A DNA stretch of 64,000 nucleotides from Leifsonia poae (GCF_027921845.1 NZ_BSEN01000015.1:320636-384635); one strand, 5' to 3'. Shown: positions 8,783 through 19,866, counted from the first letter of the stretch. Numbers and translations are program-made. The notes: generated by a model from the letters alone, not told the origin.

Positions 8783-10036
8783 TCAGGCCGCGCCGCGTCG
8801 ATCGTTGCGGAGACGCAGGGCGCGCACCGCGAGCCCGACCGCGACCACGAGCACGCCGACGGCGACCCCGGCGAGCGGGAGGGTGAGCGCCAGCACCGCG
8901 CAGCCGAGCATCCCGAGCAGTTGCAGCCCGCGAGGGAAGCGGCGGCGGTCGGGGAGCTGCGTGAACGCGGCCAGGTTGGCGATGAAGTAGTAGAGGAGCA
9001 CGCCGAACGAGGAGAACCCGATCGCGCTGCGCAGGTCGACCGTGAGCACCAGGATGACGATGACGGCGGCGAGCGTGATCTCGGCCCGGTGCGGAACGTG
9101 CCAACGCGGATGCACGGCGCTCAGCATCCGGGGCAGATCGCGTTCCCTGGCCATCGCGAAGGCGGTGCGTCCGATCCCGGCGATCAAGGCGAGGAGGGCA
9201 CCGAGCGAGGCCAGCGCCCCGCCGACGCGGACGACGGGCACCGACCACGCCCAGCCGGCCGCGGCGACGACATCGCGCAACGGGGCGGGCGACGCCGCGA
9301 GCGCCGATGGCCCGAGGGAGCCGAGCGCGACGATGCCGACGGCCGCGTAGACCACCACCGCGATGCCGAGAGCGATGCCGATGGCGGCCGGGATGGTGCG
9401 CTCCGGCGAGCGGACCTCCTCGCCCATGGTCGCGATGCGGGCGTAGCCGGCGAAGGCGAAGAACAGGAGGCCGGCCGACTGCAGCACGCCGTAGAGGGTC
9501 GTGTCGACCGCTCCGGACGTCGGGGCAGCGTTCCAGGCCGTCGCTTCCGCGGCGACAACGACGGCCAGCACGGCGAGCACGAGCACGACGATGATGCGCG
9601 TGAGCTGCGCTGTGCGGGTCACGCCGAAGTAGTTGACGGTCGCGAGCGCGACGACAGCGACGACCGCGACCGGCTTCGTCCAGCCGGGAGGCGCCGCGTA
9701 CGTGGCGAAGGTCAACGCCATGGCGGCGCAGCTCGCGGTCTTGCCGATCACGAAACTCCAGCCGGCGGCGAACCCCCACCAGTCGCCGAGCTGTTCACGG
9801 GCGTACAGGTACGTTCCGCCCGACGACGGGTACGTCGCCGCGAGCTGCGCGGAGGAGGTCGCGTTGCAGAAGGCGACGACAGCCGCGATCGCGAGTCCGG
9901 CGAGCAGCCAGCTCCCGGCGGCCGATGCCGCCGGTGCGAACACCGAGAAGATGCCCGCGCCGATCATGGAGCCGAGCCCGATCATGACAGCGTCGCCGAG
10001 ACCGAGCCGGCGGGCCAGGGCGCCGGAGGTGGACAT
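8783..10036 (-). CDS. APC-family amino-acid permease
   Basis: The 417-residue permease has about twelve TM segments. The TM1 signature of the APC superfamily, VMIGLGSMIGAGIFSVFAPA, is present at about residues 17-36; its GSMIGAGIF turn is the substrate/cation binding unwound helix. Further typical motifs are YPSSGGTYLYAREQLG and a TM6 region LFFAFAGYARIATMGEEV. It probably imports amino acids by proton symport; the substrate is not readable. A TAGGAT -10 box (10048-10043) ends 7 bases before the ATG, indicating a leaderless mRNA. It is downstream of the monooxygenase operon but separated from it by a strong hairpin. Confidence 0.87.
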   Translation of the reverse strand: MSTSGALARRLGLGDAVMIGLGSMIGAGIFSVFAPAASAAGSWLLAGLAIAAVVAFCNATSSAQLAATYPSSGGTYLYAREQLGDWWGFAAGWSFVIGKTASCAAMALTFATYAAPPGWTKPVAVVAVVALATVNYFGVTRTAQLTRIIVVLVLAVLAVVVAAEATAWNAAPTSGAVDTTLYGVLQSAGLLFFAFAGYARIATMGEEVRSPERTIPAAIGIALGIAVVVYAAVGIVALGSLGPSALAASPAPLRDVVAAAGWAWSVPVVRVGGALASLGALLALIAGIGRTAFAMARERDLPRMLSAVHPRWHVPHRAEITLAAVIVILVLTVDLRSAIGFSSFGVLLYYFIANLAAFTQLPDRRRFPRGLQLLGMLGCAVLALTLPLAGVAVGVLVVAVGLAVRALRLRNDRRGAA

Positions 10037-10052
10037 GCGGGAATCCTACGGG

Positions 10053-10090
10053 CGTGCGGTGACCGGCGCGTGAACGCCGGTCACCGCACG
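10053..10090. terminator. 16-bp stem hairpin after the monooxygenase operon
   Basis: The arms at 10053-10068 and 10075-10090 are perfectly complementary over 16 bases, with a six-base loop. There is no T run, as is usual for actinobacterial terminators. It lies between the stop of the reverse-strand NtaA-type gene (10101) and the leaderless promoter of the permease, so it insulates the two units. Confidence 0.75.
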
Positions 10091-10100
10091 GTACATCCGG

Positions 10101-11471
10101 TCAGGCGGTCGCTGCCTCGCGTTCACGCGCCGACGGAGGCACCCGCAGTCCAAGGTTCTCGCGGAGAGTGTAGCCGGCGTACTCCGTCGGGTAGACGCCC
10201 CGCTCCTGCAGCTCCGGCACCAGCTTGTCGACGATGTCGTCGAGGCCGCCCGGCACGAGCCACGGGGTGATGTTGAACCCGTCGACGACGTGTTCGTCGG
10301 CGAACCGCTCGAGCTCGTCGGCGACCGACGCGACGCTGCCGACGAAACCGCGACCCGACGACAGCCGGATGACGAGCTGCCGGATCGACAGCCCCTCCGC
10401 CTCGGAGAGCGCGCGCCACTTCTCCGCCGTCGCCAGAGCCTGAGCCCCGCGGAAGCCGGCGCCGCGCGTCTCGCCGGTCGTGTCCTGCACCGGGTCGACG
10501 GTCGGCAGCGGACCGTCGGGGTCGTACGCGCTGAGGTCGGTACCCCAGACGTTCTCGATGAACGCGAGCGCCGTCTGCGGTGAGACCTGCTGCTCCCGCA
10601 CCCAGCGCGCCTTCTCGGCGGCCTCCGCGTCGCTGTCGGCGAGGATGAACTCCTGCCCGGGGAAGATCTTCAGATCGTCGGCCGGGCGACCGGCCTTCAG
10701 GGTGCGGGCCCGGATGTCGGCGGCGAAGGTCTTCGCGTCGTCGAAGCCGGCGTGCGCCGAGAAGATCACGTCGGCGGTCCGGGCAGCGAAGTCGCGGCCC
10801 TCGGGGGAGTCGCCGGCCTGGAAGAGCACGGGGTGCCCCTGGGGACTGCGGGGGAGGCGGCTGAGCGCGCGGACGGCGTAGTGACCGGTCGCCCCGTCGA
10901 CCTCCGCCGACGGGTTCGGGGTCGACCACGACGGGGCCGTCGCTGCGGTCGCCACGGCGTCGTCGTCGAAGGCGCCCCAGACGGCTTTCGCGATGTTCAC
11001 CACGCTCTCCGCGTGACGGTAGCGGTCGGCGTGGTCGAGATACCCGCCCCGACGGAAGTTCTCGCCCGTCCACGCGTTGTCGGTGGTGACGATGTTCCAG
11101 GCGGCGCGGCCGCCCGAGAGCAGGTCGAGGCTGGCGAGACGGTGCGCGAGGTCGACGGGGTCGTTGTAGGTCGTGTTCTGGGTGGCGACCAGGCCGATAC
11201 GGCTGGTGACCGCGGCGAGCGCCGCGAGCTGTGTCTGCGCATCCGGTCGTCCGGCGACGTCGAGTTCGTGGAGCCGCCCGAGGTGCTCGCGCAGCCGGAG
11301 GCCCTCCCCGAGGAAGAACGCGGAGAAGAGCCCGCGTTCGGCGGTCTGCGCGAGGCGGCGGAAGCTCTCGAAATCGATCTGCGAGCCACTGGCGGGGTCG
11401 GACCAGATGGTGCTGAAGTTCACACCTTGGAAGAAGACGCCGAAGCGCAGGGTGGTGCGGGCGGTGGTCAT
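10101..11471 (-). CDS. NtaA/DmoA-family FMN-dependent monooxygenase
   Basis: The 456-residue enzyme belongs to the bacterial-luciferase superfamily, subgroup NtaA/SnaA/DmoA (nitrilotriacetate, pristinamycin and dimethyl-sulfide monooxygenases; also YxeK/YtnJ acting on S-modified N-acetylcysteines). Typical stretches are LRFGVFFQGVNFSTIWSDP at the start, LVATQNTTYNDPVDLAHRLA, SGGRAAWNIVTTDNAWTGEN and VLFQAGDSPEGRDFAARTAD. It uses FMNH2 from a separate reductase, which is not adjacent. It is the last gene of an operon with another flavin monooxygenase 9 bases upstream and DUF1684; AGGAG precedes its start. The substrate is not readable from sequence; an organosulfur compound is my inference from the neighbourhood. 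Confidence 0.87.
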   Translation of the reverse strand: MTTARTTLRFGVFFQGVNFSTIWSDPASGSQIDFESFRRLAQTAERGLFSAFFLGEGLRLREHLGRLHELDVAGRPDAQTQLAALAAVTSRIGLVATQNTTYNDPVDLAHRLASLDLLSGGRAAWNIVTTDNAWTGENFRRGGYLDHADRYRHAESVVNIAKAVWGAFDDDAVATAATAPSWSTPNPSAEVDGATGHYAVRALSRLPRSPQGHPVLFQAGDSPEGRDFAARTADVIFSAHAGFDDAKTFAADIRARTLKAGRPADDLKIFPGQEFILADSDAEAAEKARWVREQQVSPQTALAFIENVWGTDLSAYDPDGPLPTVDPVQDTTGETRGAGFRGAQALATAEKWRALSEAEGLSIRQLVIRLSSGRGFVGSVASVADELERFADEHVVDGFNITPWLVPGGLDDIVDKLVPELQERGVYPTEYAGYTLRENLGLRVPPSAREREAATA

Positions 11472-11480
11472 GAGATGCTC

Positions 11481-12611
11481 CTAGCGGGCGGTCGCGTAGC
11501 GGCTGACGGGACGCGCGAGCCCGAGGCTGTCGCGCAGGGTGCCACCGGGGGCGGGCGAGGTGAAGACGCCGGCCGCGCGGAGGCGGGGGAGCACGGCGCG
11601 GCCGAGCTCGTCGAGGTCGATGTCGAGCACAGCCGGATGCAGGCGCACGCCGTCGACGACGCTCGCGAGCCCGGTCAGCAGGTCGACGAGAGCCGGAGCG
11701 CTGCCGACGAAGCGGGCGCGTTCCGTGCTCCACGCGGTGTGACCGTCGAGTGCCTCGAGCCGGTCGGCGGCATCGACGCCCGCGTGGTCGAGCACCACGT
11801 CCAGCTCCACGACCACCAGGGCCGTGCCCGTCCTGTCGGACGCCCGGGCGGCGGCCGCCCCGGCCGCGACGGCCGCGATGAGTTCCGTCGTGTCGTCGGC
11901 ATCCGTGCCCGCGGTGAGGAGGGCGACGTCCAGCTCCACGGAGCCCGAGAGGGCGGCGTCGCCGAACACCGGCAGCTGACCTTGGGGCGGCCGCGGCACG
12001 ATCGCCGGACCGACGATCGAGTAGTCGCCTCCGGCGAACGCGGCGTAGTGCACGCGATCTCGATCGAGGTACCGTCCGGTGGCGACATCCCGGATCTCGG
12101 CGTCGTCCTCCCACGAGTCCCAGAGCCGACGGGCGACCTCCACGGCGTCGGCCGCGCGCTCGCGCGCGGCGTCCGCGTCGACGGCCGGGCGTCCGTAGAG
12201 GGCGGCGATGCGCGCATCCGGATCGACGGTGACCAGCCAGCCGGCACGGCCACCGGCGGCGAAGTCGAGGCTGGCGAGCTGGGTGCCGACATGGAACGGT
12301 TCGCTGTAGGTGGAGTGCGCGGCCGGCACGAGACCGATCGCTCCCGTCAGCGGGGCGGCGAAGGCGGCGCGCTGCACCGCGTCGATGCGCGCCGTGATGT
12401 CGGGACCGGCCGACGGCGGTAACGGGGAGTCGTCGAAGGTCGCGAACGTGAAGCCGGCGCGCTCGGCCGCGGCGACGCGGGCCGCGACCGTGCGGCCGCT
12501 CAGCAGCTCGGCCGGTGTGTGACCGGATGCGCGCCACGCCGCCGGGTGCGCCCCATCGCCGTCGAGTTCCACTCCGACGACGAAGGCGCCGGCGACTGTC
12601 CCGCGGCTCAT
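11481..12611 (-). CDS. LLM-class flavin-dependent oxidoreductase
   Basis: The 376-residue protein is a divergent member of the luciferase-like monooxygenase fold: FATFDDSPLPPSAGPDITAR, HVGTQLASLDFAAGGRAGWL and DAARERAADAVEVARRLWDSW are recognisable, and the C-terminal RDSLGLARP matches the tail of the paralogue downstream (RENLGLRVP). The chosen ATG at 12611 overlaps the stop of DUF1684 by four bases (ATGA). The in-frame region upstream of that ATG is antisense to the DUF1684 reading frame and is not coding. Paired monooxygenases of this kind often act as isoenzymes on related sulfur or amine substrates. Substrate unknown. Confidence 0.82.
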   Translation of the reverse strand: MSRGTVAGAFVVGVELDGDGAHPAAWRASGHTPAELLSGRTVAARVAAAERAGFTFATFDDSPLPPSAGPDITARIDAVQRAAFAAPLTGAIGLVPAAHSTYSEPFHVGTQLASLDFAAGGRAGWLVTVDPDARIAALYGRPAVDADAARERAADAVEVARRLWDSWEDDAEIRDVATGRYLDRDRVHYAAFAGGDYSIVGPAIVPRPPQGQLPVFGDAALSGSVELDVALLTAGTDADDTTELIAAVAAGAAAARASDRTGTALVVVELDVVLDHAGVDAADRLEALDGHTAWSTERARFVGSAPALVDLLTGLASVVDGVRLHPAVLDIDLDELGRAVLPRLRAAGVFTSPAPGGTLRDSLGLARPVSRYATAR

Positions 12612-13432
12612 CGTGCGCTCCGCTCGGCCGGGATGCGCTCGCCGGCTTCGATCGCGACCGCGAGCCGGTTCTCGCTCGGCGGCAGCGGGCAGATGGCGAA
12701 CTCGGTATAGGCGCAGGGCAGGTTCACCGCGCGGGTGAAGTCGAGCAGCACCGAGCCATCCGCTCCCGGCGCCGCGATCTCGAGCGAACGGTTCGCCGCG
12801 TAGGTGGTGACCCCGCTGGTCGCGTCGGTGAAGAGGGCGAACAGGCTTCCCGGCGCGCTGCCGTTGAAGACGGTGAGCCGCTGGGGCACTCCGTCGAGCT
12901 CGAACTCGACGACCCCCGGCGCCTCGTAGACGTGCTGCAGTCCTTCGACCGCCGCGTCGACGGTCACCTCGCGTGGTCTGTCGAAAGGCACGAAGCGTGC
13001 GGGCACCGCCCAGCGGGCATCCGGTGCGTAGGCGGGGGTGCCGCGGTAGTGGGTGCGCAGTGGATTGTCCGGATGCCGCGGGCGGATGATGTCGGAGCCG
13101 CCGCGCTTGGCCACCTCGACCACCGCATCGCCGAAGGCGGCGACGATCCCGCCGCGCTCGGCGATCGGGCCGAACGCGTGGCGGCCGGTGACGGTGACGC
13201 CGTCGACGAGCAGGGACTCTCCGTCGTCGAGCTCCACGACGGGCCCGTCGCTGCCGGTGGACCACGCCCCGGGGGCGTCGTCGAACCGGGTGGGCTCCTC
13301 GGTGAGCCAGTGCAGACCGGTCACGGCGAGGAAGCCGTGCTCGGCGGCGCGGGCGGTCTCGTGGCGGTCGTGCCAGGCGACCCAGTCGGCTTCGAAGGTC
13401 TCCTGCTGCGCCTGTTCCGTTGCGATTGTCAT
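12608..13432 (-). CDS. DUF1684 domain protein
   Basis: This is a 274-residue soluble protein. The DUF1684 signature RAVNLPCAYTEFAICPLP followed by PSENRL is near the C-terminus, with an N-terminal region DWVAWHDRHETARAAEHG and the TGLHWL motif. The family is widespread in actinobacteria and has no established reaction. It is the first gene of the operon with the two flavin monooxygenases, and its stop overlaps the next start. The ATG at 13432 is preceded at 13445-13440 by a TAGCGT -10 box, so the operon is likely leaderless; longer in-frame starts lie upstream of that promoter. A conserved 11-base element sits 48 bases upstream of the -10 box. Confidence 0.82.
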   Translation of the reverse strand: MTIATEQAQQETFEADWVAWHDRHETARAAEHGFLAVTGLHWLTEEPTRFDDAPGAWSTGSDGPVVELDDGESLLVDGVTVTGRHAFGPIAERGGIVAAFGDAVVEVAKRGGSDIIRPRHPDNPLRTHYRGTPAYAPDARWAVPARFVPFDRPREVTVDAAVEGLQHVYEAPGVVEFELDGVPQRLTVFNGSAPGSLFALFTDATSGVTTYAANRSLEIAAPGADGSVLLDFTRAVNLPCAYTEFAICPLPPSENRLAVAIEAGERIPAERSAR

Positions 13433-13439
13433 GGGCTGG

Positions 13440-13503
13440 ACGCTAGCCGGACCGGCGGCCGTGCCTACAGCATCGGGCGACATCCGGCGTAACGCTGTCA
13501 CAG
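13440..13503 (-). promoter_or_regulatory. Promoter and shared upstream element of the monooxygenase operon
   Basis: The reverse-strand -10 box TAGCGT is at 13445-13440. The plus-strand word CGCTGTCACAG at 13493-13503 recurs upstream of the acetyltransferase/ABC operon (19807-19817) at the same distance (48 bases) from that operon's presumed -10 box. No good -35 box is visible at either promoter, which would suit an activator binding around -60 to -70. GCGACATC is also shared (13477-13484). This is pattern evidence only. Confidence 0.5.
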
Positions 13504-13510
13504 GCGGTAA

Positions 13511-15321
<1,811 letters not shown>

Positions 15322-15357
15322 GCGTCTGATCCGGTCACGCTCGTCGCAGCAGGCTCG

Positions 15358-15876
15358 TCAGAGGTCGAGCGCGAACGTGTAGAGCTGGATGCGGCGGCCG
15401 CCGTCGACGACGACCAGCTCGCGTTCCGGCCGCCGGGAGTACCCGAGCTTGGTGTAGAGCGCATGGGCGCCGAGCATGTTCTCGCCGCTGTGCAGCACGA
15501 CGCGCGCTGAGCGCCGCTCGGCCGCCGTCGCGCGGGCGAACTCGGTGAGTGCGGTGCCGATGCCGCGGCCGCGTGCCGCCGGCGAGACGGCCAGCAGGCG
15601 GAAGTAGAGCTCGTCAGGGCCGATGCGCCCCTCGTCGTCGAGACCGGCACGCAGGATCGCGACGGTGCCGAGCAGCTCGCCGCTCGACCGGTCGGCCGCG
15701 ACCCAGACGTCGTACGACGGGAGCAGGCGCTCGGGATGCCGCAGCTGCTCCTGATACCCGGCGGAGAGATCGTCGTAATCGCCGGTGTAGGCGGCATGCG
15801 TGAGGTCGCCGATCGCGGGGTACTCGTCGGCCTCAGCGAGCCGGATGAGCAGGGTGTCGGTTGCCACGGTGTCCAT
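15358..15876 (-). CDS. GNAT-family N-acetyltransferase
   Basis: This is a 172-residue acyl-CoA-dependent N-acetyltransferase. The acetyl-CoA pyrophosphate loop is in LLAVSPAARGRGIGTALTEF (Q/RxxGxG/A pattern as RGRGIG), followed by VVLHSGENMLGAHALYTKLG, the usual beta5-alpha4 end of the fold. The ATG at 15876 is preceded by TAGCGT (15889-15884), so the transcript is probably leaderless; an AGAAGGA stretch also lies directly upstream. The substrate is unknown. It is convergent with sufU and stands alone. A short CCGGCCGCAT-type duplication lies in its upstream region. Confidence 0.85.
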   Translation of the reverse strand: MDTVATDTLLIRLAEADEYPAIGDLTHAAYTGDYDDLSAGYQEQLRHPERLLPSYDVWVAADRSSGELLGTVAILRAGLDDEGRIGPDELYFRLLAVSPAARGRGIGTALTEFARATAAERRSARVVLHSGENMLGAHALYTKLGYSRRPERELVVVDGGRRIQLYTFALDL

Positions 15877-15957
15877 TCCTTCTACGCTACATCCGCTCGC
15901 CGGCCGCATCCGCCGGCCGCATTGGCTGGCCAGTATCCGCCGGCCCGAATCCACTGC

Positions 15958-16254
15958 TCAGGGCACCGGCGTCAGGTCGTACTCGTCGGCGATGATCTCG
16001 AGCGCCGATGACAGGCTCGGGAAGGTGGTGCCGTAGACGAGCCCCGACGGGCCGCTGGCCGTCCAGGCGCTCTCGCCCCGCGCATCCACGCCCTTGGTGA
16101 CATGGCCGACCAGATAGCGCGAGTGGCCGTCGAGCACGTGACGCTGTGCGATCGCCAGCGTGAGTGGGAACGCATAGACGTCGCCCTGCGGGCTGACGAC
16201 CAGCTCGAAGCGTGCCCGGCCGGGGTTGAAGGTACTCGTGAAGATCCGCGACAT
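15958..16254 (-). CDS. Hypothetical protein (98 aa)
   Basis: This small soluble protein contains ARFELVVSPQGDVYAFPLTL, HVLDGHSRYLVGHVTKGVDA and GTTFPSLSSALEIIADEYDL. I do not recognise a family. The ATG at 16254 gives a protein that begins MSRIFTSTFNPG; an upstream in-frame ATG at 16293 would add 13 residues. It lies between the acetyltransferase above and the terminator of the ABC operon. The coding pattern (GC-rich third positions, an uninterrupted frame to 15958) supports it as real, but no function can be given. Confidence 0.6.
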   Translation of the reverse strand: MSRIFTSTFNPGRARFELVVSPQGDVYAFPLTLAIAQRHVLDGHSRYLVGHVTKGVDARGESAWTASGPSGLVYGTTFPSLSSALEIIADEYDLTPVP

Positions 16255-16318
16255 GATGCTCGTTTCTAACCCGCCGGAGGAGCGCGGCGCCATGAAGATG
16301 ACGACCTGTTGCGCCCCG

Positions 16319-16351
16319 AGTCGCCGGCCGTAACAATCACGGCCGGCGACT
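16319..16351 (-). terminator. 13-bp stem terminator of the ABC transporter operon
   Basis: AGTCGCCGGCCGT (16319-16331) and ACGGCCGGCGACT (16339-16351) are perfect inverted repeats around a seven-base loop. The hairpin begins 15 bases after the stop of the substrate-binding protein gene (16367, reverse strand), the expected site for ending the four-gene operon. Confidence 0.8.
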
Positions 16352-16366
16352 TGACGCGCCGTGCTG

Positions 16367-17386
16367 CTATTCGTTCGTCTTCGGCAGCCCGGGAGGGTTG
16401 ATCTCGGACTTCTTCACGGCCTCGTTGGAGAGGTTGTACGCCTTCAGCCAGGTGGCGTACTGCCCGTTGTCGATCAGGTAGTTGATCGCGTCGGCGACCG
16501 GCTTGTCGAGGCCGCTGCCCTTCTTCACGGTCGCAGCGATCAGGCCCTGCAGGCTCGCTCCGGCGCCGGAGTAGGTGCCGGCCGTGCGGGTGGGGTTGGC
16601 CGAGTCCTTGGTCTGCGTGTTCTGGTACGCGATGCCGGGGTTCGGGCCGAAGTAGGCGTCGATCTTGCCGGAGTTCAGGGCCAGATAGGTGGAGTTGGTG
16701 TCGGTGAAGTACTTGATGTCGAGGGCCTTGCCTTCGGCCTTCAGCTTCGTCTGCCACTCGAGCAGGATCTTCTCCTGGTTCGTGCCGGCGCTGACAGCGA
16801 CGGTCAGCCCGGCGAGGTTCTCGTAGTCGTCGTCGAACGACCAGGAGTTCTTCTTCAGCGTCGTGAAGGCGAGGTTGTCCTGGCGGTAGGAGGCGAAGTC
16901 GTACTTCTCCTTGCGCTGCTCGGTGTCGGTGATGTTCGAGAAGCCGACATCCGTCGCGCCGGTGTCGATGCCGACGAACAGGTTGTCCCAGGTGGCGTTC
17001 TTGACCTCGGGCGTGAGGCCGAAGACGGCGGCGACGAGACGGCCGAGGTCGGGCTCGGCGCCGGTCAGCGTCTTCTGGTCGTCACCCGTGTAGGCCAGGG
17101 GCGGGAACCCTGCGGGGAGGGCGCCGATGCCTATCACGAGCTTGCCGCTCTTGCGTACGGCATCGGGGAGTTCTTTGCGGATCGAGTCGACCTGGGCCAC
17201 CGAGATGGTGGTCTCGGTGCCGGCGCCGTTGGCGTGCGCGGCCACGGTCACGCGACCCGGCGTCGTCTCTGCTGACGCCTGTCCGGAGCAGGCCGCGAGG
17301 GATCCGACGAGGGCGGCGGCCGCGAACGCGGCACCTGCCGTGCTGAGCCACCGCGAACGGCGGCGGATGGGAGTGGGGGAAGACAT
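16367..17386 (-). CDS. Polar amino-acid ABC transporter, substrate-binding lipoprotein
   Basis: The 339-residue extracytoplasmic binding protein has a basic N-terminus, a hydrophobic stretch and a lipobox (LVGSLAACS, Cys near residue 33), so it is a lipoprotein. The body matches the SBP family 3 (PF00497-like): GKLVIGIGALPAGFPPLAYT, ATDVGFSNITDTEQRKEKYD and LAGLTVAVSAGTNQEK. The order of the operon is acetyltransferase, permease, ATPase, SBP; this gene begins 61 bases after the ATPase and has AGGAGA before its ATG. The ligand cannot be read, but family 3 proteins bind polar amino acids including cystine and S-modified cysteines. Confidence 0.9.
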   Translation of the reverse strand: MSSPTPIRRRSRWLSTAGAAFAAAALVGSLAACSGQASAETTPGRVTVAAHANGAGTETTISVAQVDSIRKELPDAVRKSGKLVIGIGALPAGFPPLAYTGDDQKTLTGAEPDLGRLVAAVFGLTPEVKNATWDNLFVGIDTGATDVGFSNITDTEQRKEKYDFASYRQDNLAFTTLKKNSWSFDDDYENLAGLTVAVSAGTNQEKILLEWQTKLKAEGKALDIKYFTDTNSTYLALNSGKIDAYFGPNPGIAYQNTQTKDSANPTRTAGTYSGAGASLQGLIAATVKKGSGLDKPVADAINYLIDNGQYATWLKAYNLSNEAVKKSEINPPGLPKTNE

Positions 17387-17447
17387 CGGTTCTCCTTGCT
17401 GTGGGGTGGGCTGTCGGGGTCGTGCCCGCGGGCGTCGGCCCGCGGCT

Positions 17448-18206
17448 TCAGAGCACTTTGCTCAGGAAGTCGATGGTGCGCGGCTGGGTGGGGTGGTCGA
17501 GGATGTCGCCGGGTGCGCCCTCCTCGACCACGCGACCGTCGTCGATGAAGACGACACGGTCGGCGACCTCCCGCGCGAAGCCGATCTCGTGCGTGACGAC
17601 GACGAGGGTCGTGCCCTCGCCGGCGAGGGTGCGGATGACCTGCAGCACCTCGTCGACCAGCTCCGGATCGAGTGCCGAGGTCGGCTCGTCGAACAGGATG
17701 ACCTGCGGCTCCAGGGCGAGCGCGCGTGCGATGGCGACGCGTTGCTGCTGTCCGCCCGACAGCTGGCGCGGGTAGGCCGCCGCCTTCTCCGCCAGTCCGA
17801 CGCGGTCGAGCAGGGCCGTGGCGCGCGCCCGGGCATCGGCCGGGGCGACGCCGAGTGAGATCGGCGCCTCGGTGACGTTCTCGAGGATGGTCAGGTGCGG
17901 GAACAGGTTGAAGTTCTGGAAGACGAAGCCGATGCGCGAGCGCTGGCGGAGGATCTGCTTCTCGCTCAGCTCCTTGAGCCTGTCGCCCTGCACGCGGACC
18001 CCGATCAGTTCGCCGCCGACCACCACGTAGCCCTCGTCGAGTCGCTCGAGGTGGTTGATCGCGCGCAGCAGCGTCGACTTGCCCGAGCCGGAGGGCCCCA
18101 GGATGACCGTGACGGTGCCCGCCGCGATCGTGAGGTCGATACCCCGCAGCACGGGTTTGTCGCCGAAGGCCTTCACGGCATTGGAGATCTCGATCGTCGC
18201 GCTCAT
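17448..18206 (-). CDS. Polar amino-acid ABC transporter, ATP-binding protein
   Basis: The 252-residue ATPase of the GlnQ/HisP/TcyN type has Walker [12 protein letters not shown], the signature [15 protein letters not shown], Walker [15 protein letters not shown] and the switch His in VVTHEIGF. The start at 18206 overlaps the permease stop by four bases (ATGA); upstream in-frame sequence is antisense to the permease frame and is discarded. It powers import by the permease and the lipoprotein that follow each other in this operon. Confidence 0.93.
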   Translation of the reverse strand: MSATIEISNAVKAFGDKPVLRGIDLTIAAGTVTVILGPSGSGKSTLLRAINHLERLDEGYVVVGGELIGVRVQGDRLKELSEKQILRQRSRIGFVFQNFNLFPHLTILENVTEAPISLGVAPADARARATALLDRVGLAEKAAAYPRQLSGGQQQRVAIARALALEPQVILFDEPTSALDPELVDEVLQVIRTLAGEGTTLVVVTHEIGFAREVADRVVFIDDGRVVEEGAPGDILDHPTQPRTIDFLSKVL

Positions 18207-19189
18207 CGGGCACCCCCGAACACAGCGCGCGTGCGGCGCCTCAGCCGCTGGAGCGGCGTCGGAGGAAGCGTGCGCAACGCGCCGCGGGCGTAGAAGCGCT
18301 CGACGTAGAACTGCACGATCGAGACGACGCTCGTGAGCACGAGGTACCAGATGGTGGCGACGACCAGCAGCGGGATGACGTCGGTGGGGTAGGTGCTCCC
18401 GAGGTTCTGCACGACGCCGAACAGGTCGAGAAGCGAGACGTAGAACAGCAGGGAGCTCGCCTTGAGGAGTCCGATGATCTGGTTCACATAGGCGGGCACG
18501 ATCGAACGCAGTGCCTGCGGGAGCACGATGCGCCGGAACTGCCGCGACCGCGAGATGCCGAGGGCCTTCGCGGCCTCGTGCTGCCCCTGGTCGACGGAGA
18601 GCACGCCGGCGCGCACGATCTCGGACGAGTAGGCGATCTCGCTGAGGCTCAACCCGATGACGCCGAGCGTGAGGTCGGAGAGCACCGTGACCGTCTTCAC
18701 CTCGACCTGCGGCCCGAACGGGACGCCGATGCCGATCGTCGGGTACAGGTTGCCCAGGTTGTACAGGAAGATCAGCACCAGGATCAGCGGCACCGAACGG
18801 AACAGCCACACGTAGAGCCAGCTGACGGTGCTGAGCACGGGGTTCGGCGAGAGGCGCCCCAGTGCGACGACGATGCCGCCGATGAAGCTCACGACCGCGC
18901 TGATCGCCGTCGCGACGAGGGTCAGCTGCAGTCCGGTGAGGATGGCCGGGCTGAACAGCCACTTCTCGACCTTCGCCCACTCCCAGGACGGGTTGGTGAA
19001 GAGGGTCTGGCCGAAGTTGAGCAGCACGACCAGCACGAGGGCGGCGGCGATCCAGCGACCGGGATGACGCAGCGGGAGCACCGGTCGTTCGGAGAGGCGC
19101 CGGAGGTCGATGCCGGCGGGAAGGTCGGCGACGGCCGTGCGCGGAGGGAGGACCGCGGTGTCGGCCGTCCGCTCGGTGACCGCGGTCAT
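18203..19189 (-). CDS. Polar amino-acid ABC transporter, permease
   Basis: This is a 328-residue inner-membrane permease of the HisMQ/GlnP type. The EAA motif region is [20 protein letters not shown] followed by [16 protein letters not shown], which docks the ATPase. The first 50 residues are a soluble extension before the first TM segment (about residues 48-66), longer than in most HisM proteins but common in actinobacterial homologues. A single permease gene means a homodimer. It overlaps the acetyltransferase upstream and the ATPase downstream by four bases each, so all are translated as one unit. Confidence 0.92.
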   Translation of the reverse strand: MTAVTERTADTAVLPPRTAVADLPAGIDLRRLSERPVLPLRHPGRWIAAALVLVVLLNFGQTLFTNPSWEWAKVEKWLFSPAILTGLQLTLVATAISAVVSFIGGIVVALGRLSPNPVLSTVSWLYVWLFRSVPLILVLIFLYNLGNLYPTIGIGVPFGPQVEVKTVTVLSDLTLGVIGLSLSEIAYSSEIVRAGVLSVDQGQHEAAKALGISRSRQFRRIVLPQALRSIVPAYVNQIIGLLKASSLLFYVSLLDLFGVVQNLGSTYPTDVIPLLVVATIWYLVLTSVVSIVQFYVERFYARGALRTLPPTPLQRLRRRTRAVFGGAR

Positions 19190-19710
19190 CGTTCGGTCTC
19201 TCGGGATGTCGCGGCATCGAGCCGCTTCTCGAACGGGTGGATGCCGACCTCCTCGGGAGGAGCGGCCGTGTCGAACAGCGGCGTGTATCCCGCTGCGAGG
19301 TAGAGGCCCTTGGCCTCGGGCTGCCGTGGACCCGTCGTGAGATAGACGCGGGAATAGCCACGGCGCAGCGCCTCGGCCTCCAGCTCGGCGACGACACGGC
19401 GGCCGAGGCCCTCGCGCCGGTGCGAGGCACTCGTCCAGATGCGCTTCAGCTCGGCGGTCTCGTCGTCGACGCGTTTGAAGGCGCCGCCGGCGATCGGCGA
19501 CCCGTTGCGCAGAAGCACCACGAACGCGCCGTGCGGGGCGGCGAACTCGGCCGCCGGGTAGCGAGTGAGCTCGGTCGAGGCGCGCTCGCCGAAGAAGTCG
19601 CCGTAGCGTGTGTCGTACTCGAGCTCGAGCTCGGCGAGCAACGGCCTGGCGAGTTCGTCGGTCGCTGCGACGTAGCGGAACTCGTCCGCGACGACGTCGT
19701 TGATGGTCAC
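19186..19710 (-). CDS. GNAT-family N-acetyltransferase, first gene of the ABC operon
   Basis: The 174-residue acetyltransferase has the acetyl-CoA loop in [20 protein letters not shown] (R-R-E-G-L-G) and the fold end [20 protein letters not shown]. The start is a GTG at 19710 with GAAGGAGG six bases upstream, a near-ideal site. Translational coupling to an amino-acid importer suggests it acetylates the imported compound, as YxeL/SnaB-type enzymes do for S-modified cysteines in Bacillus; that is an analogy, not evidence of substrate. A presumed -10 box TACGGT is at 19759-19754. Confidence 0.87.
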   Translation of the reverse strand: MTINDVVADEFRYVAATDELARPLLAELELEYDTRYGDFFGERASTELTRYPAAEFAAPHGAFVVLLRNGSPIAGGAFKRVDDETAELKRIWTSASHRREGLGRRVVAELEAEALRRGYSRVYLTTGPRQPEAKGLYLAAGYTPLFDTAAPPEEVGIHPFEKRLDAATSRETER

Positions 19711-19753
19711 CGGATGCCTCCTTCGGTCATGGGTCCTGATCGGATGTGCTGAG

Positions 19754-19826
19754 ACCGTACGGTGCGCCGTCAACTGCCGACCACGCTGCGTTACGTCGTG
19801 CGTCGCCGCTGTCACAGAGCGACATC
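19754..19826 (-). promoter_or_regulatory. Promoter region of the acetyltransferase/ABC operon with shared element
   Basis: A reverse-strand -10 box TACGGT is at 19759-19754. The word CGCTGTCACAG at 19807-19817 is identical to one at 13493-13503 and has the same 48-base spacing from the -10 box; GCGACATC at 19819-19826 is also shared. The element lies in the divergent intergenic space and could also act on the FAD/NAD(P) gene starting at 19867. Confidence 0.5.
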
Positions 19827-19866
19827 TGGGCTAGGCGGAGCTTGCGCGGGCGGGGAGGCTGCTGCG

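Noticed and set aside
15890-15957. Repeated CCGGCCGCAT words, possible CRISPR or REP element
   Set aside because: Only two adjacent imperfect copies; too short and irregular for an array or a known repeat family.
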